Positions 23,301 to 35,900 of a stretch of DNA of 64,000 nucleotides are shown piece after piece (the stretch's first letter is position 1; each line of letters opens with the position of its first letter). The notes below the pieces were generated by a model. It saw only the letters and a list, made by a program, of their open reading frames with translations, had not been told where the DNA came from and made no database searches. The stretch comes from Zerene cesonia (Eukaryota; Arthropoda; Insecta; Lepidoptera; Pieridae): NCBI RefSeq assembly GCF_012273895.1, contig NC_052121.1, positions 4,774,001 to 4,838,000 on the forward strand, written 5' to 3'. The position numbers and the translations under genes are program-made.

Positions 23301-25636
23301 TGAATTGATTTATAGAGACAGTTCTCCAGTGGTCTGAAAAAAAAATAAACATGTGTATCTCCGTCCTAACTCTATTTCATAATTTAGGCTGCAGTATTTT
23401 TGTATGTTTATGATGTAACTTAGGGTAGGTTTGTATGAATGTAAATAGGTGCATAATCATAATTGTATGAATGTAAATATTGGATGTTGAAAACTGTATA
23501 TCTAAATAATATCTATACATAAAAGTTACTTCTTACTTCCCTTGGTATAATAGCATGACGTGATTAAATGAAATAATTAATTTTTTGTATCGTTTATTTT
23601 TGTCAGGAGAAGAAACTTATGTATGAAAAACTTAAGTTGCACTAAATTTTACTAAATTTGTACAAAAAAAAAAATAAATTGCGAAAACAAAGTCTGGCGG
23701 TCAATTTCTTTCATTCAGTAATTGTAGGTTTTACCTGCGGAAACATTTACAATGAGCTGAATTTTTATATAGATTTTTAATACGGCGAAGATCTGAATAA
23801 TCAACGTTCAGTTTAAAAAAGTTGTTAAGGTCAAATGGTCACGAAAATCAGTTTTTCACAATCATCTTGCGACCTATTGCTGAAGAAGTCAATAGAGGTC
23901 ATTTTATAAATGATTTGTCGAGAAATAATTAACAAATATTCCTGTAGCATATTTCTGTAAAATAAACCGTTTTCGGTATAGGAGGAATACCTGCTCCTTG
24001 CTTTTCCCGCTTATGTCCCGATAATAGGTACATATAAGAATTTATTTTTAAATTGTGTTCTAATTTGTGTAACAGAGGGTTCAATTTGCGCGGCGCCAAC
24101 TGAAAACAATTGGTATCGCGCCCAAGTAATCTCCACATCGGAGGACAACGACACATCAGTCGTGAAGCTCGTGGACTTCGGCGGCTACCTCACCGTCGAT
24201 AACGACCAGCTGAAGCAGATCCGTTCTGACTTCATGACACTGCCCTTCCAGGCCACGGAGGCTCTCCTCGCATTTGTCAAACCAGCCAATAATGGTGAGT
24301 ATTATTATATACATGTACAAAATGTCATAATTTTGTGAATATAGGCATCTATTTACCCAGTCCATGCTTCTTTAAATAGACACTATGTCTGCTATATACT
24401 CAATTACACTCCAACCTTACTAAAAACAAAAATGTAATATTTATATAAACCACACATTGACATTGACACTGACTACACTTATACTTAATTATATTTTATA
24501 GCTATATATCCATAAAAAGATATTTCGTTCCATATTAGTGAATTTTTTGGAACCCTAGCTGTGCCGCGCTGTTTCATTTCACGACGGATAAAAAAAAAGG
24601 ATGATTTTAGCACAACAACATAGCTATATACATATACTACAGCATAGCCAAGTATCATCAAAATTCATTCAATGGTTTTTGCATGAACAGTAACAAGTGA
24701 TAAATATCATCAAACAATTCTTACAAACTTCAATGCTTTATGATTATAGCTTAGTAAGTTTACATCTACATAAAAATATTATTTTTTTGTTATGTTAATT
24801 TGCTTGTGTAATTTTATAATTTCATTTTTCTAATCCTGCAAATTTCATTAACCTTCAAGGAATTTATTTAACTGGATGTTAATGAATAAGTCGATCAAAT
24901 GGAACAAGTTTTAAAATTATCAGCTAAATATATACACACTCGTATAAATATGTCCCCATTGTTCTCATCTAAATTTCAAAAATACTACCAAGTTTTGAAG
25001 TTTTCTAAAAAGATCATATGTGAGAAATTTTTTAACAATAGAAAAATTAGATCACGAGGTGAGATTCAAACCCACGCCATTCACCATACAGTGGAAATGA
25101 CTGACCTTTGACCACCCGTGATCCTGCTTCAGGCGGCTGCTTCTTATCCTCTTTCCGGTTTATATGCCTGACAGGGGACACCCCAGAATAACGCCTAAGG
25201 TTATGTGTATTCTCATTTATTCTATAATGGTATTTTGTTCAGAACCGGAGTGGAGCAGCGAGGCTCTGCGCATAATGGCTGGCTTGACGGCGGGGCAACT
25301 GTTGCACGCGCAGGTCGCTGGCTACGATGAGACTGGTCTTCCCCTTGTACACTTATATCTAACCCTTAATCCACAGGTAACCACGCCATACTCCATTCTA
25401 TCATTTGAATGAATCAATGAATGTTAATTCCTATAAAAATATGGAATTTCATTAATTTTACTTGGGCAGAAATATATAAGGTTTTTCAAACTTTGACATT
25501 TGAATGTTGCACTTGTTTCGTCATTCATCAATTCAATATAAACGTATTTTGTTTGGCATTCCAGCAAGTGATATTCCTGAACCGCGAGCTGGTGGAGCGC
25601 GGGCTGGCGGAGTGGGAGGTGCCGCCCGACTCGTGA
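20308..25636 (+). CDS. AKAP1: A-kinase anchor protein 1, mitochondrial (KH and Tudor domains)
   Basis: Seven exons join in frame: 20308-21141, 21225-21465, 21599-21738, 21867-22044, 24076-24294, 25243-25376, 25565-25636 (605 aa). Every junction has GT/AG. Residues 8-24 are a hydrophobic anchor followed by KKKRE, as expected for an outer mitochondrial membrane signal anchor. A charged helix at about 93-115 (TDEEVDLEIEKIIRKK) may be the PKA-binding helix. The KH domain is about 308-375 with a GKCG loop at 324-327. The Tudor domain is about 410-535 (AGHFFLQQPLHPTF, NNWYRAQV, VKLVDFGGY, IRSDFMTLPFQA). The C-terminus (VIFLNRELVERGLAEWEV) is typical of AKAP1/spoonbill. AKAP1 tethers PKA and RNA to mitochondria. 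I prefer it to Papi/TDRKH because only one KH domain is seen. The start ATG has A at -3; a 5' UTR acceptor 'ttatag' lies just upstream. Confidence 0.93.
25050..25123 (-). other. tRNA-like sequence in AKAP1 intron
   Basis: On the minus strand the ends GATCACG and CGTGATC pair perfectly over 7 bases. A T-arm-like GTGGG-TTTGAAT-CTCAC precedes the 3' end, and an A-box-like TGGTCAAAGG follows the 5' end. The anticodon and D arms do not fold cleanly, so I read it as a tRNA-derived SINE head or tRNA pseudogene rather than a working tRNA. Confidence 0.45.
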
Positions 25637-25857
25637 GCGCCGCCTCGCCGCTCGCCGCCTCGCCGTCTCGCCGCACACGCTCACTCGTAATATGAGATTG
25701 CATTTCATGCTCACTCTCTCTACACTACACTGTAAGACAAGGCGAATTTGTCGCGTGCCCTAGGGCGACTTCAACCTTCCTAATGTAATCCTCCGACCGT
25801 TTTGTGGATGTGATGCCGTTTGACAGGCTTTGTTGTGTGACCGACACCGCACACTGC

Positions 25858-25863
25858 AATAAA
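25858..25863 (+). terminator. Polyadenylation signal of AKAP1 (proximal candidate)
   Basis: AATAAA lies 222 bases after the AKAP1 stop. A second canonical hexamer lies at 27799-27804, so a longer 3' UTR is also possible. Confidence 0.5.
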
Positions 25864-28460
25864 GTCGGTTTATATTTTTCATGAAATCAGATATGAATGC
25901 AATGCCATGCGCCAAATAAGCCTTGTCGCCCTGTCCGTTGACGACTACACAAAAGCTGTCTTATATTACCGGTGACGTACTTAAGTCTCCTGACGTTCCT
26001 CGCTATACTAGCACTCGTAGTAATTAAAAGAAATTTAACGTTACATTCAGTGGTTTACACACATGTTTGAAATAAACATAACAATATATTACATCATCCT
26101 TTTCGTTTTATGTGTTTGACTTGTTTGGTACAATATTTTAGAGTATCACCATGGATAGTGTTATCCATTACCTTACCATAAATATGAATGTTACTTTGAC
26201 ATTTCTTTATTGAAACTCCCATAACTTTAACACATTATGAAATACGATACGCTTATGGATAACCTACAATTTTAACAAGATACAAATTGTCGCGTAGCTG
26301 TTAAGAATTTTAATTATTTGGCGCTTACATAAGATTCATTTTAATACAACCTATATTTAAAATATTTAGTAGAGTACCTATACTTATAGTTGGTCAGGAT
26401 GCTCATTATAATACGTATAATAGCACTGCCTTCTGCATTTTACTTTTGTAATTCTATTCTGTACTAAAACGCAATAGTTTACTCAAAGCTCTAATACCAA
26501 TACAAAAAACTGGTTACTTGTAAGTGTTTAACGTACATAAATTACGTCACAGAATAATATTCATGAGTTTTTATTAGAAAACATGCAATTTTTGATATTG
26601 TTGTTAAATTTTAGATGAATTTAGTATGTTATATATTATGTAAATGAAAAAAAGTAACTGCAAGATCATTCAATGATTTTTGCTGTTGGTAGGTCATTAA
26701 ATTTAATATCTGATCCAACAATCGTAAATCTTCCAATGCATAGGAATTGCATATTTTCCAATAAATACCCTAGTTATGTATAAATACAGTTGGCGCTTGT
26801 TGCCTTGTAAGTCGTGCCTTACAGTGTAATAATTTATCTTCCGATGTTTCTAGAACAAAACGTTAAAGTATTACCAATGTAAAGTTAACCATGCAAGTTA
26901 TATTACGTAGAGCATAAATGGTGTTTGTTATCATTGTTCATTTTAGAAGATATTTGTAATATTTTGCTGCGAGTTGATTGGGCGTAAGATAGAAATATTT
27001 TTTACAGTTGTGTATGCTTAAATAACTATGTAAATTGTATAAATTGTTGTAGAATACATACACGTGTAAATTAAGAGTACAATATAACATTGTGTGGTTG
27101 CTTTGTGTGATTATGATCATATTCTTTTGGGATTTCAATATCACGTCTTACTTTTGAGTGTCACTTAGATAACTCATATTGATTTTAAAATTGTCATCTC
27201 ACATATTTCTATATTATCTTACATTGCATGTACTACTGTTTCATATATTTTTCGATTTCATTTCAAAAGTACTTTCTGTTTCCAAGAAATATTACAAGTA
27301 TATGTTCTATTCATACAATACGTCTGTAACGATGTGTGCGTTTTAAGGATTTAATGGTAAATCTTGGAATTTATAATGAGCATGATGTCCTGACTAGATT
27401 TAAAACTGTACATAATAGAAAAAAATTAAGTATGTAGTTACGATTTAAAGCAATTTGATATTTGTGTTCTTAATATTAATTCAGTATTTGTGTTGATAAA
27501 TAGGTGTTTGTTTTAGTGATTTGATTTTCGTATGCGTCTTTGAGTAGTTTAAAATTACCTTTTATTATCTTAGGTGACACATTAGTAGTTATAATGTCGG
27601 ATAATACTTGTTAGATATTATGTATCGACAAACTATAATAATGCGTCTTAATAAAAGGTCGACTTTATTCCACTTCCAGAGAGCACTAATTATTAGCAGA
27701 CGTTGGAGTGTGAATCGGTTGATGCGCGTAGCTGGCTATCTGTTTGCATTTTGTTGACGTCCTTTGTGTATATAAACTAATATATTTGCGGTTAAATCAA
27801 TAAATTATCGTTTTAAAAATTGTATGATGTCTATTTATTTTATTATACACACCAAACATTCCTTGCATAAAAAATATGGCGCTTTAAGTCCTATTTAGAG
27901 GAAATATAATAAAAACTGTAGCTATGATTGAATTAATATTTTTAATTGTGAATTAAGATTTCTATATTCATCTTCAGAAACTTACATTCTTAATATTAGT
28001 AGAAAGTAAAAGGCAACTAATTATGACATTAATTGTGAATTATTATATTTTGCGGTTATTAATAGGTGCATTAACAAGCAACAGGGTTACGTATAGGTTA
28101 TCACTAAAATCTTAAATACATATGAGGTACAGAATAAATTGTCCTTGAGACAATTATGAACTAATAATGTTGTCGGTGTATAGGTCAATTATTGAACAAA
28201 ATTGCTTCATAATGCGATAGATACTCTGCCGATTAATTAAAATATATTATATAAAATTGGAGAGCGATCTTCTAAGTCGAGTCACAATTAGGGAAAAGAA
28301 AATAATAGCTTAAAACATGATTTGTATTTGAAGTATTAATAGCCTTATGCCAAGCGAATATCCCGACTAAAACTATTATTTATTTTTGCAGATTATTCAT
28401 TGTGTTTACAGATAATGTGACTAAAAAAATATTAAACTATATTCATCATAAACAAATATA
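25864..28460. other. AT-rich stretch downstream of AKAP1
   Basis: No gene is recognised. Part of it, up to about 27.8 kb, may be an extended AKAP1 3' UTR. Confidence 0.4.
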
Positions 28461-28931
28461 TTCTATTTATGTAACCTTGCCTTGCCGCGCTTTGCTCGTT
28501 TATACAAGATTCATATCTAAATATCCAAATTCATTCAATTTTTTTTTCTTCCTCTATAAACAATTTTATGAGAATTGGAGATAAGCGGTGTCTCAATGAT
28601 TAAAACATTCGACTATAAAGATGTGCTAAACAATAGCAATAAAATGATGACGATGGATTACACATTATTTGAATATCGTTATAACCTTTCACCTTTTCTT
28701 TTTGATCGAAGTTTTGTCAGTCATATTATAATTAGTAAACCGTACGTCCAATCAATTCAAATTAAAAAAAGATCACGCTCAATGTATTTGAACTTTGTGA
28801 ACTTGAAATTTTTGATATATTTGGAACGTAAAGTCGATGAAGCCAGTTCCAAGTTTCTCTTAGTACAGGACAAGGTGCCTTCAACCATGTACAAGCGCAT
28901 AAAAATGTTTATATCAGATCAGTGTAACTAG
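28461..28931 (+). other. Repeat fragment followed by unrecognised 111-codon open frame
   Basis: A short repeat-like head (GCCTTGCCGCGCTTTGCTCG, then 'atatccaaattcattcaatt') precedes an ATG at 28596 that opens a frame of 111 codons to 28931. The peptide is rich in Ser/Lys/Phe/Tyr and shows no motif I know. The longest version starts at a TTG and is not a plausible eukaryotic start. No splice context or neighbour supports it. It may be chance or a decayed transposon frame. Confidence 0.15.
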
Positions 28932-29905
28932 GTGTAGCTATATAAACCGCTGCTGCTTTTGGTTGATTTTGTAATTGTATAAAGTGTATGAGTGTAATTC
29001 CTATTAATTATCACACTTAAATCATAATATTTACTATAGCAACTAAACTTGCAATAACCACCAAATAAAAGATCGTAATTTCCGATGTCAGCCTTGTATA
29101 AAATATTAATTTAAATTAACACTATTATATTATATTCCAAATAACAATCAGTATGAAATACCAAACTCTAATTATAATAAAATGCATGTCCTGTTTATAT
29201 CTCTTCGTTTCTCATGTAGGCAACACTTACAAAGGAAATAAGGATGTTTATAAGAATAAAATGAAAGATAATATTAATATGAAAGATTTATTCAAATAAC
29301 ATTACTATAAAAATATTATAACCTTATTATCTTACATACTATTGCCCAGTCCACTTATATAAAACGTGCTAACGACTCAAACTTTACACTCATTTACAAT
29401 ACAATTTCAACACAATAAACGCAATTATCCAATATTTTTTAAATAAAAAAAATATGGTCTTTAGTATGTATAAAATATGAAATAATAAATCAGTCGACTA
29501 CGTATTATGATTTGCATCACAAAGTTCTTTGAACTGCGCCGTCTTTTGTATCGTTATTTTGGGTTTGTCGTAAACCTCAATGAGTTTATGAATAATTACA
29601 TTCAACAAAACCACTTGTAATTATAACTTTCAAGTGTTGTAACATAACTTGTGCTTTAACCCTGGTTAATCCCAGAAAATAATTTATATATATATATATT
29701 TAGCCACGAATAAATAAAGTTTAAGTTGCTTTTGAATCTGTGTTTATAACATTAATAATAAGTTATCAAAATGTTGTAACCCCGCTATAATGCGTTCACG
29801 TAGGTACGTAATGTCACAAGAAATATTTCATCGTAACTACAATTGTTGAACATTTACATTTCAAAGCTAAAAATTAGGCTAGATGAATAATCAAAATATG
29901 AAGTT
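28932..29905. other. Intergenic and CPR 3' UTR
   Basis: The convergent gene ends of AKAP1 (+) and CPR (-) face each other across this AT-rich stretch. On the minus strand AATAAA occurs at 29287-29292 (written TTTATT on plus), about 615 bases after the CPR stop, and is a candidate polyadenylation signal. A short (TA)n tract lies at about 29687-29699. Confidence 0.45.
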
Positions 29906-32900
29906 TTAACTCCATACATCAGCAGAATATTTCTTCATAGACTCAAGTTTCTTGAGGAATTGTGCCGCTTCGGCCTCCGTACGACCTCCCTTTTCTCTCA
30001 CAGCCCTCAGCACAATATTACGGACGTCTACAGCCATATTTTTAGCGTCACTGAAAATAAAACAATATCCAATATTATATAACATAATTATAGCATCGCA
30101 TGCTCTTCGCATACATATGTTGTTGTCGTGTACTTATCACAATAAAATGCCAACGTAATCATGATTCGACAAAAATTTTACGTCATTTATTTAAATGGAA
30201 ATAACGCCTTTTATAAACGGTCTAGTGAATAAATTAATTTGTTATCGACAATGATACACTGCTATCGTATTGAGGGTCTTAAGAAAACTTTTTTTTTCAT
30301 TGAAAAATTAACATGTGGCGCTTGCTTCGTCATTTTAAATATTAATTTGAATGTTAATTATGCATATTTTTATATTTACTATAAAAAATAGATAAATTAT
30401 TTTTAATGCATTCCTTGAAAAGTATCTTATTAACTAGCTTTCTACACGAGGCGTAGGCCGTGTAGCGGACGAAAAGATGCACGGCTCATATGGGATTTTC
30501 GAAATAAAACTGTACTATACTATGCTAAATTTCATCCACTTCAGTGGTTTGGGCGTCCGTTGTGAAGGAGAGATAGACAAGTCGACAGAGTTACTTTCAT
30601 ATTAATATTAGGGATTAATATAAATACCCGCAAATATAGAAATGTCCGTTTCTCTTTCCGAGGACATCCCAGATTTGATCCAGGTTCTTCTCCAGCATGT
30701 GAGTGACGTATATCTTCTCGGCCTGGTCTCTCGAGAACGCTACATTGAGTATGACGTCACCATTTTTTTCATACTCCTCCAATTCCTGTTATTTCAATGT
30801 TATTTAAATCATTGCATTTCATACTATTTGGTGTCAATTATATGTAAATTAAAACATGAAACTAATCGATCAATATTTTAACACATTCCAGGGAAATTAA
30901 GTAAGATATGATTAAATTATTTGTGTGAATTGTATATTTTATTTATTCATACGGTATGTATACACTGACATTGAAATGTGTAAAATATGTACCTCTTGGT
31001 AAAGATAGTCCTGATCCCGATGCCTGCAGCCGAAGTAAAGGATGGTGTCTCCGACTTCTTTGCCATTTTGACGAGCGAAAGAGCGTTCCTGCAGGAAACC
31101 TCGGAATGGAGCCAGCCCAGTACCGGGACCGACCATCAGTATCGGGGTTTGAGTTTGCAATGGTAACCTGTGTACAAACCATGAATTTAACAGTTATTAT
31201 TCAATTACACCAAACATTTATATGTCTCAATATTACTCTCGTATAAATAAATGTACATATAAACTTTATTTAATTTAGTGTCGGACTATTAGTGGTCGAA
31301 CACGGAAACTTACGCGAAGGTTAAATTGCGTAATCCTATGCAATCTTCAGAATAAACTAAAAGGCCATAGTGTATTTACATCTGTATGTTCATCGAATAC
31401 CAAATTGCTGAGCGTTACAAATTGAACAATTCCTCGTGTTTTTTATAAAAGTGACATTATCGCGGGGCAAATTTGTATTCGATATAAATTGCAGGAAATC
31501 AAAATATTTTATCTTTTATCACGTGAAAATGACTTGACTGATATTGACATAATATATGTATAGAACGAACAGAATTGATATCACTGAGATTTTTATCAAC
31601 ATCTAATAATATCTTTGATACGAACGTTCTTTAGTCGTATGTGTACAGAGCTAAAAGAATCTTTTGGAATTTGAAAGTCACCAAACTAAAATAAGGGTTG
31701 CCAATTAAGTCACCTTTGCTTCAGAAATTTCGGAACGAAGCTATCGATCCGATTTTAAGGAAACTCCCTAATTTTCAAAACTTTAAATCATTTATTATTT
31801 ATAGTTATGCTTGAACAGACAATAATCAGGTAGTTTAAGTTATTGGATGGGATAGGCAAAATTATTATAAATAAGGGAACATCTTAACCGCATCAAAACA
31901 CGCTCAACGATCTGTCGCTACATTGAAAAGATTAACGTACAAAATGGCGATGTTTTTCGCCACGCGCCGAAAGATTCTTGTAGCTCTAATAAATTTACTT
32001 TTACATTCTTCTCAAAAATAATTTATATAAAAACTAATGCACAGATATAACTATAATTAATCAACCTAATCAGTTTTATAAGCTTTTTATCACACGTATC
32101 TTAATATTGCTGTTTAAATAATGTACGAACCAAGGGCGCCCTTAATGAACTGTAAACACGCGGAAGGTTAAAGATAACAATAGCTTTTAAGTGTTCATTA
32201 TTTTATTTCAATATATATAGTTAAATGAATAAAGGATAATTTTGTTTGTGATTCTTCGCTTAGTATCTAAAGTCCTTTATCCAATCGGAGAACGTAAACA
32301 TCGTGTCGATGACCAATTGATATAGATATACACTTCAGTAGTACTAGCAACAACACATTAATTTAGCTGAGTAGCAAAAATGCTACTGTTATTATTACAA
32401 CTAATACAATTATGCAATTCTGACTATTATCCAAACAAATCAAATTCCAGTTTGACGTGGAGGATTACCTGAACTGCGACTTCCTGATGTACACAGGCAC
32501 TCGTGGCAGCGGTTTGCCCGGCTCGGGCTTGTTCTCCGCCAGCCAAGTGGTCGCCACGCCCTTGTTGACGCGCCCCGTCGACGTCTCGTACTGCACCACC
32601 ACCGCCGTCACGTGCACCGTCTCCGGGTACAGCTGCACGACACACGACGTTATACCGACTTACACACACCCCAAATTTCTAATACAACCCTAACCTTCAA
32701 CTACGAGACTTGGCCGAAGCCGTCACATCTTGCCCCTAACTGATGAGGCTTTCGGGACATCCGTTCTGTCAGACCGTTCCTTACGTAGGTGGTCGTTACC
32801 GTTTTAAGAGAGATTGCTCTTTTTAATCTATGGCAAAATCGAAGCGTTGTTACTGAAAAGCTTTACTTAGGCCACCTAATCGTACATATCGTGGAATTTT

Positions 32901-35900
32901 ATTCATCTTTTCAACATAAAATAATCAAAGTTCAGATCATAATGAACGAAATTGTCCGCAAACACAAATAAAAATCTATATTTGCGAAACCTCTTCTTTT
33001 TTTGAATTCGGTCAAAAATCTGTTCAGCTGTTTTTACAAGATGAGTCATGTAAAAATTCATTATCATTTTATTGATTATCAGGGTATATACTATTCAATA
33101 TTATTACTACATAGTATAAAAGAGTCGAAAAGAAAGTCGTAAAGAAGTCGCTTTCAAAAATTTTGATGGGTTTGTTTCCATAGATAGAGAGATTAAAGAG
33201 GAAGGTTTATATGTATATAACTACTTCGAATTTAACGCTTACGAAGACGCGGGCAAACGAGTTAGTTATTTTATTTACCTTTAGAAGGGTGGTAGGTGCA
33301 TAACGTTTCACGTACGACAAAAAATAATAATTGATTACTAAAAACACCAAAAATTTAAATTGGCCAAAAATTATACAGATGACTTAGAAGATAATATGAT
33401 ATAATTTCAACGTGATTACACTCCTACAGAAGATCGCAGGGTTTGTTTACAACAATCTTGCAAATGGAGCATGATTAAACAAAATTTCAATTGTGTCTGT
33501 CATCCATAGAAACACCTTTATGTTTTGCGTAAGCGCTGATTTGTGTTTCTTATCATCGAAAAAAAAAAAGAAATATCACTGACTACGTCCGCGATCTCTA
33601 TGATTTGCGGGGAGGAAGCAGGGGCATAGGATCCTTATTATTATTAAAAAAAAATAATGCTGTGAAAAATACACTTCCTTTATACACAACCAAATAAATA
33701 AGCAGGAAGTAAAGATTTAAATTTTATGTATATTTATATATATTTTCCCGTGACTACGCCCATAATAAATATATGTGAAAATCATTTAGTAAAATATTAT
33801 TCTATCTTCTTATTGTTCGAAAAATATACCATACAACTTACTTTAGGACTCGATGAAATGGAATAGTATCTTGGTTGGAGGCGAGGTAGCAGTTCGCAAA
33901 TATGGTCAAGCGGTGGTTTGCATGACTTAATATCCTCCAAAATGTGTACGATGTTTCTACAGCTGTCTACTACAAATGATTGGTACAATGCTTTGCCTTC
34001 TTGCGAGTTTGTTGCCATGAGAAGTAGTTTCTTCTTATCCTATACAAACAATGACATTACATAACTGTTTTAGAGGTCAATTAGTATCAAGTATCTTTAT
34101 TTAAGAATTCAAGTAAAATATAATATTAAACACTTATTAAATACTTGAATGTATGTGTGCTCTAAAATAAATATGTATATACATATGATTTAAATGTTGA
34201 CATTTAAATTTTAAATCTATAATCATAGACTGAGGTTGAGCCAATTACAATTTATTGTTACTATAAAGCTAACTTTCTGTGATTAGCTTTTTACAAACAA
34301 CCAATTAATTTCGTATAAAAATTCTATATTATGGTTGCTAACAGCTAGCTAATAGCTATCTTATTGGACATTATTTAATTTGGACAAAAAACGCATTACT
34401 CTTTGCCTTACAGTTAGTTATAAGGGTATTCTAGTAGTATTAAAAATTTCTAAAGTAGGACTGGGATAACATTCAATGCAATTTATAGGACCATCCAAAA
34501 GAATATTTAAAGACAATTGGTACCCAATAGTACCATAATTTTTGCATGATACATTCAGAAACTCGCACATATATGAGCATAAAACTGCACTTTAATATTT
34601 AAATTACAAGATAAATTACGTACCTCTTCATTTGAGCAGTACTCTACAAGTTCACGTAGAATATGTGTGCGCGGCAATGCTGTTATTTCTAAATAGTGAG
34701 AGAGTGCAGTACGGTATGAGGTTGGGCATGGGAATGGATTCTTTTTGGTGCTCTCTTGGTCGGTATTAATGAGCGAAAAGACTTCATCCAGATCTGCACC
34801 AGTCAATTCTCCTAATCTAATTACTAAGTTTTCATCATTAATGGGATACACAGCCACATGATCACCTGTAAATATGACAATAAATGAATGTTTATGTTGA
34901 CAAACAATTCAGCATTTGTAGAATAGACATAACTATTAGAGATATGATAACCACAAATTATAATTTGGTTTGAACACAAAGAAAAGTAATGACCATTAGA
35001 TGATGTGTATGTATTGAGATAAATAAAAACATGAACAAACCTGCTTCATATCGCATTTTAGAATCTGAAATATCCAGTTCAACATGTAGACATGATCGGT
35101 CTCCACCCTTGTGCAATTCTCTGTTAACCTTAATTTGAGCTAGGAATGGATTCTTAGCATCGTAAGGCCTAAAAATGGAATCAATATTAAGAAAAGATAT
35201 TTAATTATTTACCATACATTATGTAAAAAATACATCATGTATTTATTATGAATTCAAAATATAAATAATTCCTTCAGCCTTCAGGTGTTTTTGTTTAAAA
35301 TAAATAATTGTAAAAGAAAGAAAATGAAGTTTTTCTTATTCTTTGCTAGACGCTTGTATATAAAAATTCCTGTTTCTTTTATCCCAAGCAAGCAATTAAT
35401 AAATGATAAACGGGATAAACAATACCCTATCACCCAAGTCAGCTCATACCCCCTCTGTATACCAAATTTCATCAAAATCCATTAAGTAGTTTCTGCAAGA
35501 TTGATACACAAACATTCAAACAAATAAACTTTTATAATATTAGTGTGATTTTTTGCACATACCTATATAAAGTTTGCACAAGTTATTCATTTCTTGTACA
35601 AAAGTATGCATATTTGTAATTAAATTATATTAAAATTACTTACGGCCTTTGAACTTGCAATGAATGTAGTCTAGAAATTTCACCAGTAAATATTTCATTG
35701 CTTGCTATTTCACCAGGGGCATGAGTTACAAGATGGAATTGTCTCAATAATTCTTCTTCACCAGTGCTTTCAATATTATACTTTTCACAAACAGCAGGCC
35801 AGAACTTTTCTTTCCAAGTAATGAAATCATCTTCAATGCTAAAATTTAAACATGACATTATTTTACAAATTCATGTTTGATGATCAATAGGATTGACATA

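Noticed and set aside
25050..25123. Functional tRNA gene
   Set aside because: Acceptor and T arms are good, but the D and anticodon arms do not fold and no anticodon can be assigned.
20308..25636. Reading the KH/Tudor gene as the piRNA factor Papi/TDRKH
   Set aside because: Only one KH domain is found, and the Tudor and C-terminal sequence (PTFPSLHALH, IRSDFMTLPF, NRELVERGLAEW) follows AKAP1.
32427..32693. 80- and 78-codon frames at the GC-rich CPR exon 9
   Set aside because: They are out-of-frame or antisense readings. The true frame of this exon (32632-32469) encodes the FAD-binding part with GVATTW.
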